DNA of 64,000 nt from Nematostella vectensis (Eukaryota; Cnidaria; Anthozoa; Actiniaria; Edwardsiidae), in contig NC_064034.1 in NCBI RefSeq assembly GCF_932526225.1, positions 18,844,927 through 18,908,926 on the forward strand. The letters run 5' to 3'. The notes below the pieces were generated by a model. The model saw only the letters and a program-made list of their open reading frames with translations, had not been told where the DNA came from and did no database searches. Position 1 is the stretch's first letter. Each line of letters starts with the position of its first letter. A program made the translations under genes and the position numbers. Of the stretch, positions 22,801 to 31,955 are shown in pieces.

Positions 22801-25800
22801 GGTTTAACCTTGAGCAGAACTGCGTACTGGGTCAGGACCCTAAGATGTTTCCACTTAATAGGTTTTTTTTCCAGTTTAGAATTGATCTCTGTTACTTGTC
22901 CAATACTCTGACTAATATATGTATGGCATTGTTCCCTTCCATTGTTTTACCTTGTTTTCTAATACCCTTCAGTGGTCATGATTGTTTCAAACAGTGCCAT
23001 GAAAAAATTTCTTGGTGTATTTGACAACCCTTGTCCATTTTAAACAAAATATTGTAGTTTCTATTTGAGCACTACTCTTTAAATCTTAGTAAATGTATTT
23101 TTTTACACATTTTGTTACAGGAAGGCCAAGCCTGTGCCATCGCTCTTGTGCTGGCTTGCTCCACACAAGCCACTGATCCCCAAGTAGGTCTTACTTGTTT
23201 CACCAAGCATGCGCTACTACTTATACTTATTGGCAGCAATGATGAACTATGATACAAATGATTACAAATGACTACAAATATATACGCTATCCTGAGCTAC
23301 CAACTAGTTTAGCCTAGTTACTAGAATCACTTTCCTGCTTTCTTGAGTTACAGTATAACCTCAAATGCTACAGGTAAGCTAAAGTATCAGTTGGGAAAAA
23401 CCCCTTCAGCTTTAAAAAAAGGCTCTTATTTCTCTTTTTAATTTGTTTTGGCAGTTAGCATGTTAGCAAAAGTATTAAAATTGAGCTGTATAATGCTCTT
23501 TAATCTCTTCATTCTACCCTTATTCTACCTATCCATATATGCATTTTTATATTTGGCATGTGATTTAGGTTGCAGATTGGGCTACTAGGGCCTTCTTCAA
23601 ATATGGTGGTGAATCACAGCTGTTGCACCAACCATTATCTGGACCAGGTGACATTGTCAGCGGTCCAAATAGCTTTGGTGGCAGCTACATCAGCTCACCT
23701 GGACAAAAAAGGTAGCAAAAAACAGTGTGATTCATACTGATTAGCTATAGTTTGTTTAGTCACTGCTAAACAATACATCATGTTGGAGAAGCATTACACA
23801 TGGTTTTATGTCAAACCAACCAAAGTGATAACTCATAACGTTTTTGTTTTTAAACTCAGAATGTTGCATGCACAAGAATTGTTTCCTAAGCAGTTTGTCC
23901 TTGTCTAGCTTTGTCTTTAGATGTGTGATCACTTGAAACATTCAAAATACACTTGTACTGTAACTACCTACTCCTACCTGAGCAATGATATGAACCAAGC
24001 CTTTAAAGCTGAAGTTTACTTCCAGAGGTCCAACAGAAACTTCAAATGTTAAGACAAAAGAATCTATTAGAATCTCAGACATTTAACAGGCCATCTGCTC
24101 TAAATTATCAATCACATCCTCAAAGAAACTTTCAATTGACACATTGCTATCAATATTTTAAAATATTTTTCACATTTTCTGTTAAAAATAATTTGAGTTT
24201 TTACGTAATCAACCCAAAGTATACTGGTGACGATGCAACTTTAAGCGAAACAGTATATTTCTTATGTTACTTGAAAGCTGCAGTAATTTGAGTAGTTCTA
24301 CTTCACCTCACCATTATCTTAAAATATGGATAAAAATACAACCATTGAATGAAAAGTTTGTTCATACTCAGTTTTGTATAATGTTCTAGTAGTATTTGAT
24401 TTTTTAAAAAAACTCACGACTCAAGTTTTAAGTCACAAATTTTTTTTGGTATAGTGTATAAGTTATTTTCATGTCTCATTTTCTGTGTGTGCTTTAGTGA
24501 TGTGCAGCCATTTGGGCAGAGTTACGTCACCTCTACACCCCAACCTGGAGTTACAGGAAGAGCTGTCTTTCAGCCGGAGGTCACCAAGTCTGGCAAACAC
24601 GATGGACTCTGCCTCTACGTAGCTAGGATACTAGGGTAAGAAAATTTGTTTTAGATGGCTGTATACCACTTCAAGGTTCAGTTTTAGAACTTTCCTTCCC
24701 TTCCAACCTTCTTCATTTTAATCGAATTTTCAATATCTCTAATTTTTGTGAATTAAAATCTTCAAATAATTATCTACCCTACTTTAAATTTTTTAGTTCT
24801 GCACTCAAAATACGATGGGGGATTGCAAAAAGCTGCTATCATTCACATCTGAAAACTCAATATAGTAAAGTTTGTAAAACGTCTTATAGTTTCACACATA
24901 AAACTCCATTCTCTCTTCTTGATGTAGCACGTTATGGGATAGTCGTCTTGCATATGAAGAGTTTGCGGTACCTCCCACTCCAGCTTATACTCAGGTAAGC
25001 CAACATGTATCTTATAATGCTCCTTTGTTTTATGATTTTCCTATCAGAGTTAGGCTGTGTCTGTCACATACTGTCTTTAATGATGCTAGTGAACATTTTT
25101 AACGCTAGAAAATAGAATTTGTATCCACACCCAACCATGTTATATTTGCTATTGCCTAGAAATAAAATGTAACTGTTGCATATGAATCGTTTAGCCCCCA
25201 GTTGTGTTCAGAAGTCGCTTCACCTGTGAGCAGCTGTCATGGTTCCTTACAAAACTACGAGAACTACAGAGTTGGATGGAAAAGAACCTTCAATTTGTGG
25301 CACCATACCAGGACTCCAGGTAAAGTATTTTAACTGATTTTAATCAACATAGCATACAGTTTTTTTCTTTCTCCTCAGGAATTTAAAAAATATCTAACCC
25401 CCTTTCACAATTGCTGGACAATAATGTTGGGGCACCAGTACACATTTTGCTTGGAACTCATTAATTTAAAGATGTTTTTTGAGGAGCAAGTCATTATGAG
25501 TGTGGAGGCGGTTTGGGTGCTTGTTTCTTTTTCCTGGAAAACCAGTAACAAAACAAAAATAATGGAGATGGCCAAACCTCCAGAGAAGGCAGCTTGAGCT
25601 GGCTAATGGCAAGTTTGGGAAAGGCTGTGGTTACATTTAAAGCATTAAATATCCAAACAAACAATAGCCAACATTCCTCCATAATAAAGGAAAACTACAT
25701 GCACCGATCGTGTAGTACACTCAGCAATATACGCACAAATTATGCACATGCACTACACTCAAACTACACACAAAATACACGCACAAAAACATGTGCGACG

Positions 25801-28800
25801 CCGTTAAGTTTCTTCCAGGCTGTACTGTATGGATGACAAATGTTTGGAATCATTTTGTTAATGTTTATCTCATTTCCTAGCTTTCCTCACATGACATTGA
25901 CAGGGGGGCAGCAGGTCCTGCAGCGATCCCATCAAGGTACAGTCCCTTGTCTAGTGAAATACAGTAGCACACAAAGCCTTGTGCAGAAAAGAGATGACAA
26001 TAAGAGTTGCTAGACACTTTATTGTCACATCATATGCATGGTATAACCTCTGGAACCAGCATTCTTCAGGAGTTTCCCAAATATAAGAATATAAGAAATT
26101 TTGGACACAGAAACACTTACAACACTTAAGGACACAGAAATTAATAAAAGTGTAAATGATATTGAGTTATTGAGTTTGACTCAAAGAGTAATGATTATGG
26201 GCTTGACTAATAGTTTGCCAATAGTTGAAATAGTCTTTTTTTGATGGAAAGTGTACCTGCAAATCAGAATATGTACTTCTTCCTTTCCCTTTGTGTTCAT
26301 TGTCACTCAAGCAGCCTGCATTGTCTTCTATCTTCAGCCACTACAGAAGCTTACCTAGCTGAGCGCAGAGCTTTAACAAGCCTTAAACACATAGTGGACA
26401 GATCATACGAGGTGATAGGCCTTTGGCAGATCATTTGTGAAAGTGGTTTTGAGTCTAGTGTGGATCAGATGGACCCAGTAAGTGAATTTTGTAGCTTGAC
26501 CTTAGCAACATATAACACACTTCAAAACAATGAAAAAAAGTCACTGTGGTAACTTTTAAGTTATGTGGGTATAATTAAGTGAGTAAATAGTTAATGAATG
26601 CTTATACAGTAGGTTCTTCTCATTCCATGCAAATAAAAATACCATTAAGTTAAAATCAAGTGACACGACTCCAAGTGACTAGGGTTGTGTCATGTTTGCT
26701 TTAGGTTCAGAAGGACTGCATGCGATACATGAAGTTCAAGGACCTTGTCATTAACGGACATGAGGTAGGTAGTCCAAGGTCTACACCGACAGTGGCGTGG
26801 ATGAACAGAATTTAATGGCCAATCACAACGGCATTTTATGCTCCTGCACAAGACCGAGTCATTCAAAGAATCCATTCCCATCAGCTAATTTAGCAAGCAA
26901 GTAACTGACTGCAATCATGGATGGGTTTTTAAGTTTTTTTGCAAATGAAATTTGTATTGTTCAATTGTAAACAGTAAGAAAAGAGTGGTTGATCGACATT
27001 CTTTAGGCAAGTTATACATGAAGAGTCAACACATTGCATGAAAGAGTTAATGCTGTTATCTTCTATCATTTCACTTTGTTTTCACCCAGTATTCTATACC
27101 ATTAATTTTTACCATGGCAATGGTTTGACAGGTATGTAGTGGGCTGATCTCGGCTCTCATGAACTGCTATCTGGAGGACAGTAGCTCCACAGATGCCATC
27201 AGTGAGCGGCTGCGCCAGTTGTGCCCCAGTCTCTACAGCAGTGATGATGCTGTCTGTACCAAGGTGAACAAAATGCTTGTGTTGACTTTTATATAATCAA
27301 AGGCTCTGTGAGCCAACTCGTGAATGCAAATGTATTTTTTCTTAGTTATTTTTGTGTGTGCATATAAGATATTCAGGATACTGAACATAGCATGAACACT
27401 TCACAGAAGCTGAGAGTACATAAAAATGTCCTTATACCTTTTTTCTTTTCGATGTCATGACACACCAACAACAGTATAATTAATTATTATTATAAAAAGT
27501 AAAATAAAAAGTACGAAAAAATTAACGCCCTCAGCGGGATTCGAATCCGCGACGCTGCTGTCATTAACAAGTGTTCGCACCGCTAGACTAACGTGGCATT
27601 ACTGAGTTGACTAGTAACTAAAATTATTTTTATTACTATAGGTATCATAATGATCGAAAAGCTTTTTGCTAGAATGTCAAATTTCAGCTTATTCTTTCCA
27701 GAAACAAAATGAAATACTCGCAATAATTGATCACACTACTAACATATAACGTGTTTTATGCATGTTAACATTCTAGAAAGGCGCAAAATCGTTATTCGAT
27801 GAAGAAGCGAGGGCCATGTGTTTGTACGAGTTTTGTTTGATATTTAGTTTAGTTGATTGGGGAGAATTGTGAAAAATTAATTTGTGGAAATTTAACCTAT
27901 TCTATTTTGTCCTTCCAACAGAGTTTTTTTCTTATTACCCTGCGACCAGAGACCCAGCTAACAGAACCTTTACCTTATGTTTCTCGGACTTAAAAGTCGC
28001 AGTTTTACTGGTCGCTTTTTCAGCACAAATTCAAACAAACAATGTGAAAACCCAGAGACGCGGCAAGTACTACAAGAAAGAGAATTAAAAGCTTTGCTAG
28101 CATTTTACTTGTTTTGTTTGCAAAATAACAACTTGAATTGGAATGAACCGTAGAAGATCGATTGATGTCGGTGACGAAGGCGCATGCGCACGCTCAACCC
28201 ACATGGAAGACTTTTCTGAAAATTCAAGCTTATATATATTTTATGGCTATACAAAACAAATGACCGTAGCGGTCGCAGGTCGATGCCAAAGCCAATTTAT
28301 AGTACTAAGCTTTAACCCGAAGTTGAACACCGGAAGTTTACAGGATGACCTAAGGATTGCTGTGTTGCAAAAGCACCGAAAGACCATAAAAAAGTTTACG
28401 GATTGGTGATCCAATGATGGAGTGAGATCGGAGTCCCCACAATAACTCGTACATGCTTCGCATTCCCGAGTTAAAAATATGACAAGCAGCAAAAAAGTTC
28501 CATCATTGTATTTACAAGAAATTGTTAAAAAGATTATTTCCCATTTATTTTAATGGTTGTTGGGACCTGAAATGGCGGTCTTTATGCAGTGATGATAGTT
28601 CTAGGATTATTGTTTCTAATTTTTGAAAGTTTTTCGAAGAATTCCAGGCAACTGACTAACTCTCAGTATAAAATCAGCTTTTGTTAGCGTTTAAATATAA
28701 AAAAAAGTTTCTGAAGATGGTAGCACTGACTAGTATCCCAAGCAAACCTTTTTCCTATAAGAGGTGCTGAGAGTACTTTTTTCAGAAGATGAAGAATTTA

Positions 28801-31259
28801 CAATTTCCATGTTTGTTTTTTTTTCAGAACCAGGTTTCTATTATGTGCAAGTCTTAACCATCAAAAACTGACTCGCATTAAAACCCTTGATTAGACTCTC
28901 GGTATTTTGGCTTGAATAGTAAAGTACATGTCTCTATCTTCATGTCATACTCTGACGTTTCACAGGCTGGGGAGCTACTTACTCTTGCAAAGAAAACAGT
29001 CAACAAAGCAGAGCAGACTCACCTACTTAAAGATGCATTGCAGGTATTTAGATTGATTTAAACAGCTTAAAAAATACAAATACATTTTAAGCTCATTTTT
29101 CTAAATAATTGGAGAAGCCCAATCGAAAGTATGACAATAATTTGCTTTTATATTTTTTTTTCATTTTGCAATTCCAGTGCTATCGACAAGTCACTCATCA
29201 AATTAATCTTGAGTTGATTTGCTCTATACTTGAGTCAGGTAAGAATGCATTAAATCAAAGGGAAATCTGTCCTATTCCTTACCTTTCCATTGAAAGAAAG
29301 TTGAATTATGAAAATGAACATTTGAAGTCACAAATCAACTTCTCGTAGCAATCCACATGGTGGGCGATAAGCAGCCAGATTATTAACTTACCATTGAGGC
29401 ATATAGAACACTTATTACATACATTACCCATGTTGGTTAATGTTTCCAGTGCGGTTACCCATGTTGGTTTGTGTTTCCAGTGCGGTTTTCCATGTTGGTG
29501 TGTGTTTCCATTGCGGTTACCCATGTTGGTTTCTTTTTCCAGTGTGGTTACCCATGTTGGTTTGTGTTTCCAGTGTGGTTACCCATGTTGGTTAGTGTTT
29601 CCAGTGCGGTTACCCATGTTGGTTTGTGTTTCCAGTGCAGTTACCCATGTTGGTTTGTGTTCCCAGTGCGGTTTTCCATGTTGGTTTGTGTTTTCAGTGC
29701 GATTTTCCATGTTGGTTTGTGTTTCCAGTGCAGTCACCCATGTTGGTGTGTGTTCCCAGTTTGGTTACCCATGTTGGTGTGTGTTTCCAGTGCGGTTACC
29801 CATGTTGGTTTGTGTTTCCAGTGCAGTTACCCATGTTGGTTTGTGTTTCCAGTGCGGTTACCCATGTTGGTGTGTGTTTCCAGTGCGGTTACCCATGTTG
29901 GTTTCTTTTTCCAGTGCGGTTACCCATGTTGTTTTGTGTTTCCAGTGCAGTTACCCATGTTGGTTTGTGTTTCCAGTGCGGTTACCCATGTTGTTGTGTG
30001 TTTCCAGTGCGGTTACCCATGTTGTTTTGTGTTTCTAGTGCGGTTACCCATGTTGGTTTGTGTTTCCAGTGCGGTAACCCATGTTGGTGTGTGTTCCGAG
30101 TGCGGTTCTCCATGTTGGTTTGTGTTTCCAGTGCGGTTACCCATGTTGGTTTGTGTTTCCAGTGCGGTTACCCATGTTGGTTTGTGTTTCCAGTGCAGTT
30201 ACCCATGTTGGTTTGTGTTTCCAGTGTGGTTACCCATGTTGGTGTGTGTTTCCAGTGCGGTTACCCATGTTGGTTTGTGTTTCCAGTGCGTTTATCCATG
30301 TTGGTTTGTGCTTCCATTGCGGTTACCCATGTTGGTTTGTGTTTCCAGTGCGGTTACCCATGTTGGTTTGTGTTTCCAGTGCGGTTACCCATGTTGGTTT
30401 GTGTTTTCAGTGCGGTTACCCATGTTGGTTTGTGTTCCCAGTGCGGTTACCCATGTTGGTTTGTGTTTCCAGTGCGGTTACCCATGTTGGTTTGTGTTTC
30501 CAGTGCGGTTACCCATGTTGGTTTGTGTTTCCAGTGCGGTAACCCATGTTGGTTTGTGTTTCCAGTGCAGTTATCCATGTTGGTTTGTGTTTCCAGTGCG
30601 GTTACCCATGTTGGTTTGTGTTTTTAGTACGGTTACCCATGTTGGTTTGTGTTTCCAGTGCGGTTACCCATGTTGGTTTGTGTTTCCAGTGCAGTTACCC
30701 ATGTTGGTTTGTGTTTCCAGTGCGGTTACCCATGTTGGTTTGTGTTTCTAGTGCGGTTACCCATGTTGGTTTGTGTTTCCAGTGCGGTTTTCCATGTTTG
30801 TTTGTGTTTTCAGTGCGGTTTTCCATGTTGGTTTGTGTTTCCAGTACGGTTACCCAAGTTGGTTTGTGTTTCCAGTGCGGTTACCCATGTTGGTTTGTGT
30901 TTCCAGTGCGGTTACCCATGTTGGTGTGTGTTTCCAGTGCGGTTACCCATGTTTGTTTATGTTTCCAGTGCGGTTTTCCACGTTGGTTTGTGTTTCCAGT
31001 GCGGTAACCCATGTTGGTGTGTGTTTCCAGTGCGGTTACCCATGTTGGTTTGTGTTTCTAGTGCGGTTACCCATGTTGGTTTGTGTTTCCAGTGCGGTTA
31101 CCCATGTTTTTTTGTGTTCCCAGTGCGGTTCTATGAAGGTGTGGTTGAACTAGCCCTGTATGCAGCGCACAGGAGGGACCCTCAGGGGCATGCCTTGCAT
31201 TTCTACAAGAATGGGGAATCCCCAGGAGACGTGCAGGGGCAAGAGGCAATGATAGCAAG
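10844..31259 (+). CDS. NUP155: Nuclear pore protein NUP155, exons 1-26 (3' partial)
   Basis: Coding exons: 10844-10988, 11607-11744, 12005-12101, 12456-12526, 12599-12691, 13085-13245, 13374-13473, 13618-13691, 13953-14044, 14359-14456, 14913-15065, 15510-15610, 15806-15973, 16450-16560, 23121-23183, 23569-23711, 24498-24635, 24928-24994, 25195-25319, 25881-25936, 26338-26477, 26705-26764, 27132-27263, 28966-29043, 29178-29238, 31124-31259. Lengths sum to 2,801 nt and every junction keeps frame (933 codons plus 2 nt). Motifs shared with vertebrate NUP155: [66 protein letters not shown], and RFYEGVVEL in exon 26. Exons 1-14 form the N-terminal beta-propeller; exons 15-26 begin the alpha-solenoid. 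NUP155 is an inner-ring scaffold of the nuclear pore, needed for its assembly. About 400 C-terminal residues are missing. Exon 26 ends in phase AG|, so the next exon lies beyond the 54-bp array. Confidence 0.96.
10989..16449. other. NUP155 introns 1-13, mostly plain
   Basis: Introns over 300 bases here are 10989-11606, 12102-12455, 12692-13084, 14045-14358, 14457-14912, 15066-15509 and 15974-16449. They are AT-rich and, except for the 42-bp duplication at the end of intron 13, I see no repeat array, RNA gene or additional coding region in them. A G-rich patch near 14524-14552 is simple sequence. Confidence 0.6.
16359..16442. repeat. 42-bp tandem duplication just upstream of the exon-14 acceptor
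   Basis: CATTCCTCTTATATTTGGAC begins at 16359 and again at 16401, and the rest of the 42-bp unit (including catactaatcc, a good branch-point-like string) is also duplicated. The second copy runs directly into TTATTTTCAG, the acceptor of exon 14 at 16450. The duplication therefore doubles the candidate branch-point region of this intron. Confidence 0.93.
16667..16999 (+). repeat. Left terminal inverted repeat (333 bp)
   Basis: Starts aacagagatcaattctaaac and ends ttcctttgac. It contains a perfect 20-bp palindrome at 16792-16811 (ACGGCGCAGATCTGCGCCGT) and a 64-codon open frame from 16776. That frame is mirrored in the other TIR and is probably incidental. Confidence 0.93.
17280..18960. repeat. 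Subterminal tandem repeats of about 460 bp with GC-rich hairpins
   Basis: The marker AGCGAATCCCGTATTTAGCG begins at about 17563, 18027, 18349 and 18806 (spacings 464, 322 and 457), so there are four copies, one internally deleted. A fifth fragment (aagatattttgtacttcac... to agaatgatcaagcc) recurs at about 19433-19513. Most copies hold GCAGTCCTGCGCT followed about 45 bases later by its reverse complement AGCGCAGGACTGC, a 13-bp perfect stem in the first copy. The GCGCAGnnCTGCGC core at 17489-17502, 17952-17965 and 18274-18287 is the same as the TIR palindrome core. Confidence 0.9.
19525..21624 (+). pseudogene. Transposon-borne Ulp1/SENP-like cysteine protease, multi-exon, one frame break
   Basis: Exons inferred: up to 19677 (open from 19525), 19808-19968, 20069-20116, 20402-20473, 20619-20690, 20920-21008, 21151-21262, 21369-21413 and 21565-21624 (TGA stop). 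From 19918 onward all junctions keep frame. Peptidase family C48 signatures in order: [15 protein letters not shown] (substrate-groove start), NHWQLCVVDLD (catalytic His), LVDPMS (catalytic Asp), and [14 protein letters not shown], where Gln lies six residues before the active-site Cys, as in Ulp1. The family cleaves SUMO or related ubiquitin-like tags. The exon-1 donor is GAG|GCAAGT, a GC-AG intron. Within 19808-19968 the frame from the upstream exon reaches TAA at 19916, while the protease frame runs one base behind it; the switch fits a missing A in the A6 run at 19887-19892. It is either a broken copy, or the protease starts separately at an ATG such as 19894. No start codon is seen for the first exon. 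Confidence 0.8.
21030..21044. repeat. Poly-G tract inside a protease-gene intron
   Basis: A run of ten or more G directly follows gatgga in the short intron after the exon ending at 21008. It is simple sequence only; it may reduce base-calling accuracy locally. Confidence 0.6.
21625..22560. other. 3' internal part of the transposon, nothing recognised
   Basis: Between the protease stop and the right TIR there is about 0.9 kb of non-repetitive DNA. Short open frames (for example minus-strand 22094-22354) show no known domain. Confidence 0.5.
22561..22893 (-). repeat. Right terminal inverted repeat (333 bp)
   Basis: Reverse complement of the left terminal repeat with about eight substitutions and no net length change. 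The 20-bp palindrome of the left end is present here with one mismatch; its GCGCAGATCTGCGC core is intact at 22752-22765. Confidence 0.93.
23184..27131. other. NUP155 introns 15-22, mostly plain
   Basis: Introns over 300 bases are 23184-23568, 23712-24497, 25320-25880, 25937-26337 and 26765-27131. Apart from the dispersed-repeat copy at about 25474-25603 and a CA-rich stretch near 25725-25795 I see no element, RNA gene or extra coding exon. Confidence 0.6.
25474..25603 (-). repeat. Dispersed repeat copy, inverted relative to the copy at 31349
   Basis: The reverse complement of this segment (agctgccttctctggaggtt, then a ccatctccat string, gttactgg, aagcacccaaa and ctcataatgac) aligns in order with 31349-31500 on the plus strand, with small indels. 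Both copies lie in NUP155 introns (19 and 26). It is an interspersed repeat of unknown family. Confidence 0.8.
27523..27601 (-). other. tRNA-like sequence with A and B boxes
   Basis: On the minus strand a seven-base acceptor-like stem (TAATGCC with GGCGTTA, one G-T pair) encloses an A-box match (TAGTCTAGCGG) and a B-box-like GGATTCGAATCC with most of a T stem. The anticodon arm does not fold cleanly, and four extra bases precede the 3' acceptor strand. It is therefore more likely a tRNA pseudogene or the head of a tRNA-derived SINE than a working tRNA. It lies in NUP155 intron 23, opposite to the gene. Confidence 0.5.
27602..28965. other. Remainder of NUP155 intron 23, unassigned
   Basis: About 1.36 kb. 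It contains an 88-codon frame at 28143-28409 without recognisable domains and a short inverted pair (cctgcgacc near 27939, ggtcgcagg near 28271). These may be parts of a decayed element, but I cannot define ends. Confidence 0.4.
29423..31123 (+). repeat. 31-bp minisatellite, about 55 copies, built from the exon-26 acceptor
   Basis: The unit is TGCGGTTACCCATG followed by TTGGTTTGTGTTTCCAG, 31 bp, with single-base variants and no spacer, repeated up to the exon-26 boundary. The final unit ends in TTTGTGTTCCCAG, which is the genuine acceptor, and exon 26 begins TGCGGTTCTATGAAGG. So every unit contains a pyrimidine-rich acceptor-like string plus the first seven exonic bases; the variant near 30102 carries nine (TGCGGTTCT). 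The array occupies most of intron 25. Because 31 is not a multiple of three, three overlapping frames each appear open as a 31-residue repeat; these are not genes. Confidence 0.98.
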
Positions 31260-31348
31260 GTAGCTTATGAGGGTTGGTGGGGATGGACATGATGTCATGA
31301 TCGCAAAGGAAGGGTCCAACATTTATTTAAGACAAGGTTTTATGCATC
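31260..31348. other. 5' start of NUP155 intron 26
   Basis: The exon-26 donor is AG|GTAGCT at 31260, a weaker-than-consensus but acceptable donor. The following 90 bases are single-copy. The intron continues at least to the window end, so it is longer than 32.7 kb. Confidence 0.8.
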
Positions 31349-31500
31349 GGCTCAACAAGCTGCCTTCTCTGGAGGTTTGACCCTCTCCATCCAGACAGAA
31401 ATTATATTATTTTTTTTGTTACTGACAAGGAAAAAAGAAAAACCTTAAGCACCTAAAACGCCTCTAAACTCATAATGACCTAATGCTCCCCAAAAACGTT
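31349..31500 (+). repeat. Dispersed repeat copy, partner of 25474-25603
   Basis: It contains AAGCTGCCTTCTCTGGAGG, tgttactgac, aagcacct and ctcataatgacc in the same order as the reverse complement of 25474-25603. It is a member of an interspersed repeat family present twice in this gene in opposite orientation. Confidence 0.8.
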
Positions 31501-31730
31501 TTGTGAAGGCTGATCCGAGTTGGTGCAAGACACTAGCGAGACAGATTTATTTCAAGTATAAATTTCATGTAACTTTCTGTCTGTCCCAGCACAATTTTCG
31601 AGTCAGCATCGCCACAAAGGTCGCATAACAAGCGAAATGTCATGACATTTGATCCCTACATTGTTTTTGTATAAATTCTTTTTGTCGGCAACTTCATTTT
31701 ATGAAACTTTAGTTCTACTACAAAGTTTGG

Positions 31731-31955
31731 GAGGCCTGTATACGCCAACTTAACCGTAGGTTAGCAAGTTAACCCACCTCGCAAGCAGGGTTAGATTTTA
31801 CCTCCAAACTGACCCAGAGCTAGCGCCAACCAGCGTTTCGGAAACAGAACTAATCCAAGGGTAAAAATTTAATTGTGGGTTAGGGCAAATTTAACCCTGG
31901 GTTAGCGGCAAATTTAACCCTGGGTTAGCGCTAATCGGCATTCAGGAACCGGCCC
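31731..31955. mobile_element. Probable MITE fragment abutting the 54-bp array
   Basis: The segment carries repeated quasi-palindromes (aatttaaccctgggttagcg twice in succession, ending about 31929; gttagcaagttaaccc near 31760) and ends TTCAGGAACCGGCCCC at the array border. The left edge (ggcctgtatacgcc...) weakly resembles the reverse complement of the right edge. It looks like a small TIR element whose right end marks the start of the minisatellite. The family is not assigned. Confidence 0.45.

Larger units (their letters stand above)
16667..22893. mobile_element. 6.2-kb long-TIR DNA transposon inserted in NUP155 intron 14
   Basis: Bases 16667-16999 and the reverse complement of 22561-22893 match over exactly 333 bp with about eight mismatches by eye (around 97-98 percent). 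This defines a 6,227-bp element lying wholly inside intron 14 (16561-23120). Inside are subterminal hairpin repeats (about 17280-18960) and a multi-exon Ulp1-type protease gene. I recognise no transposase. I found no convincing target-site duplication: the flanks read ..catacta before and acttgtcc.. after. Long TIRs are typical of Mutator-like elements, and Ulp1-domain genes are known cargo of plant Mutator-like (Kaonashi-type) and of KDZ/Zisupton-type elements, but family assignment here is inference. Near-identical ends imply recent mobility. Confidence 0.9.

Noticed and set aside
16661-22900. Target-site duplication for the long-TIR transposon
   Set aside because: The flanks share at most a short ACT-like string; no convincing 8-10-bp direct repeat was found, so none is claimed.
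28143-28409. 88-codon frame in NUP155 intron 23
   Set aside because: No domain recognised, no splice partners; may be part of a decayed element but cannot be supported as a gene.
29394-31263. Overlapping plus-strand frames of up to 426 codons in the 31-bp array
   Set aside because: Three frames are open at once with the same 31-residue repeat, which is expected from a stop-free 31-bp unit. The only true coding part is exon 26 from 31124.
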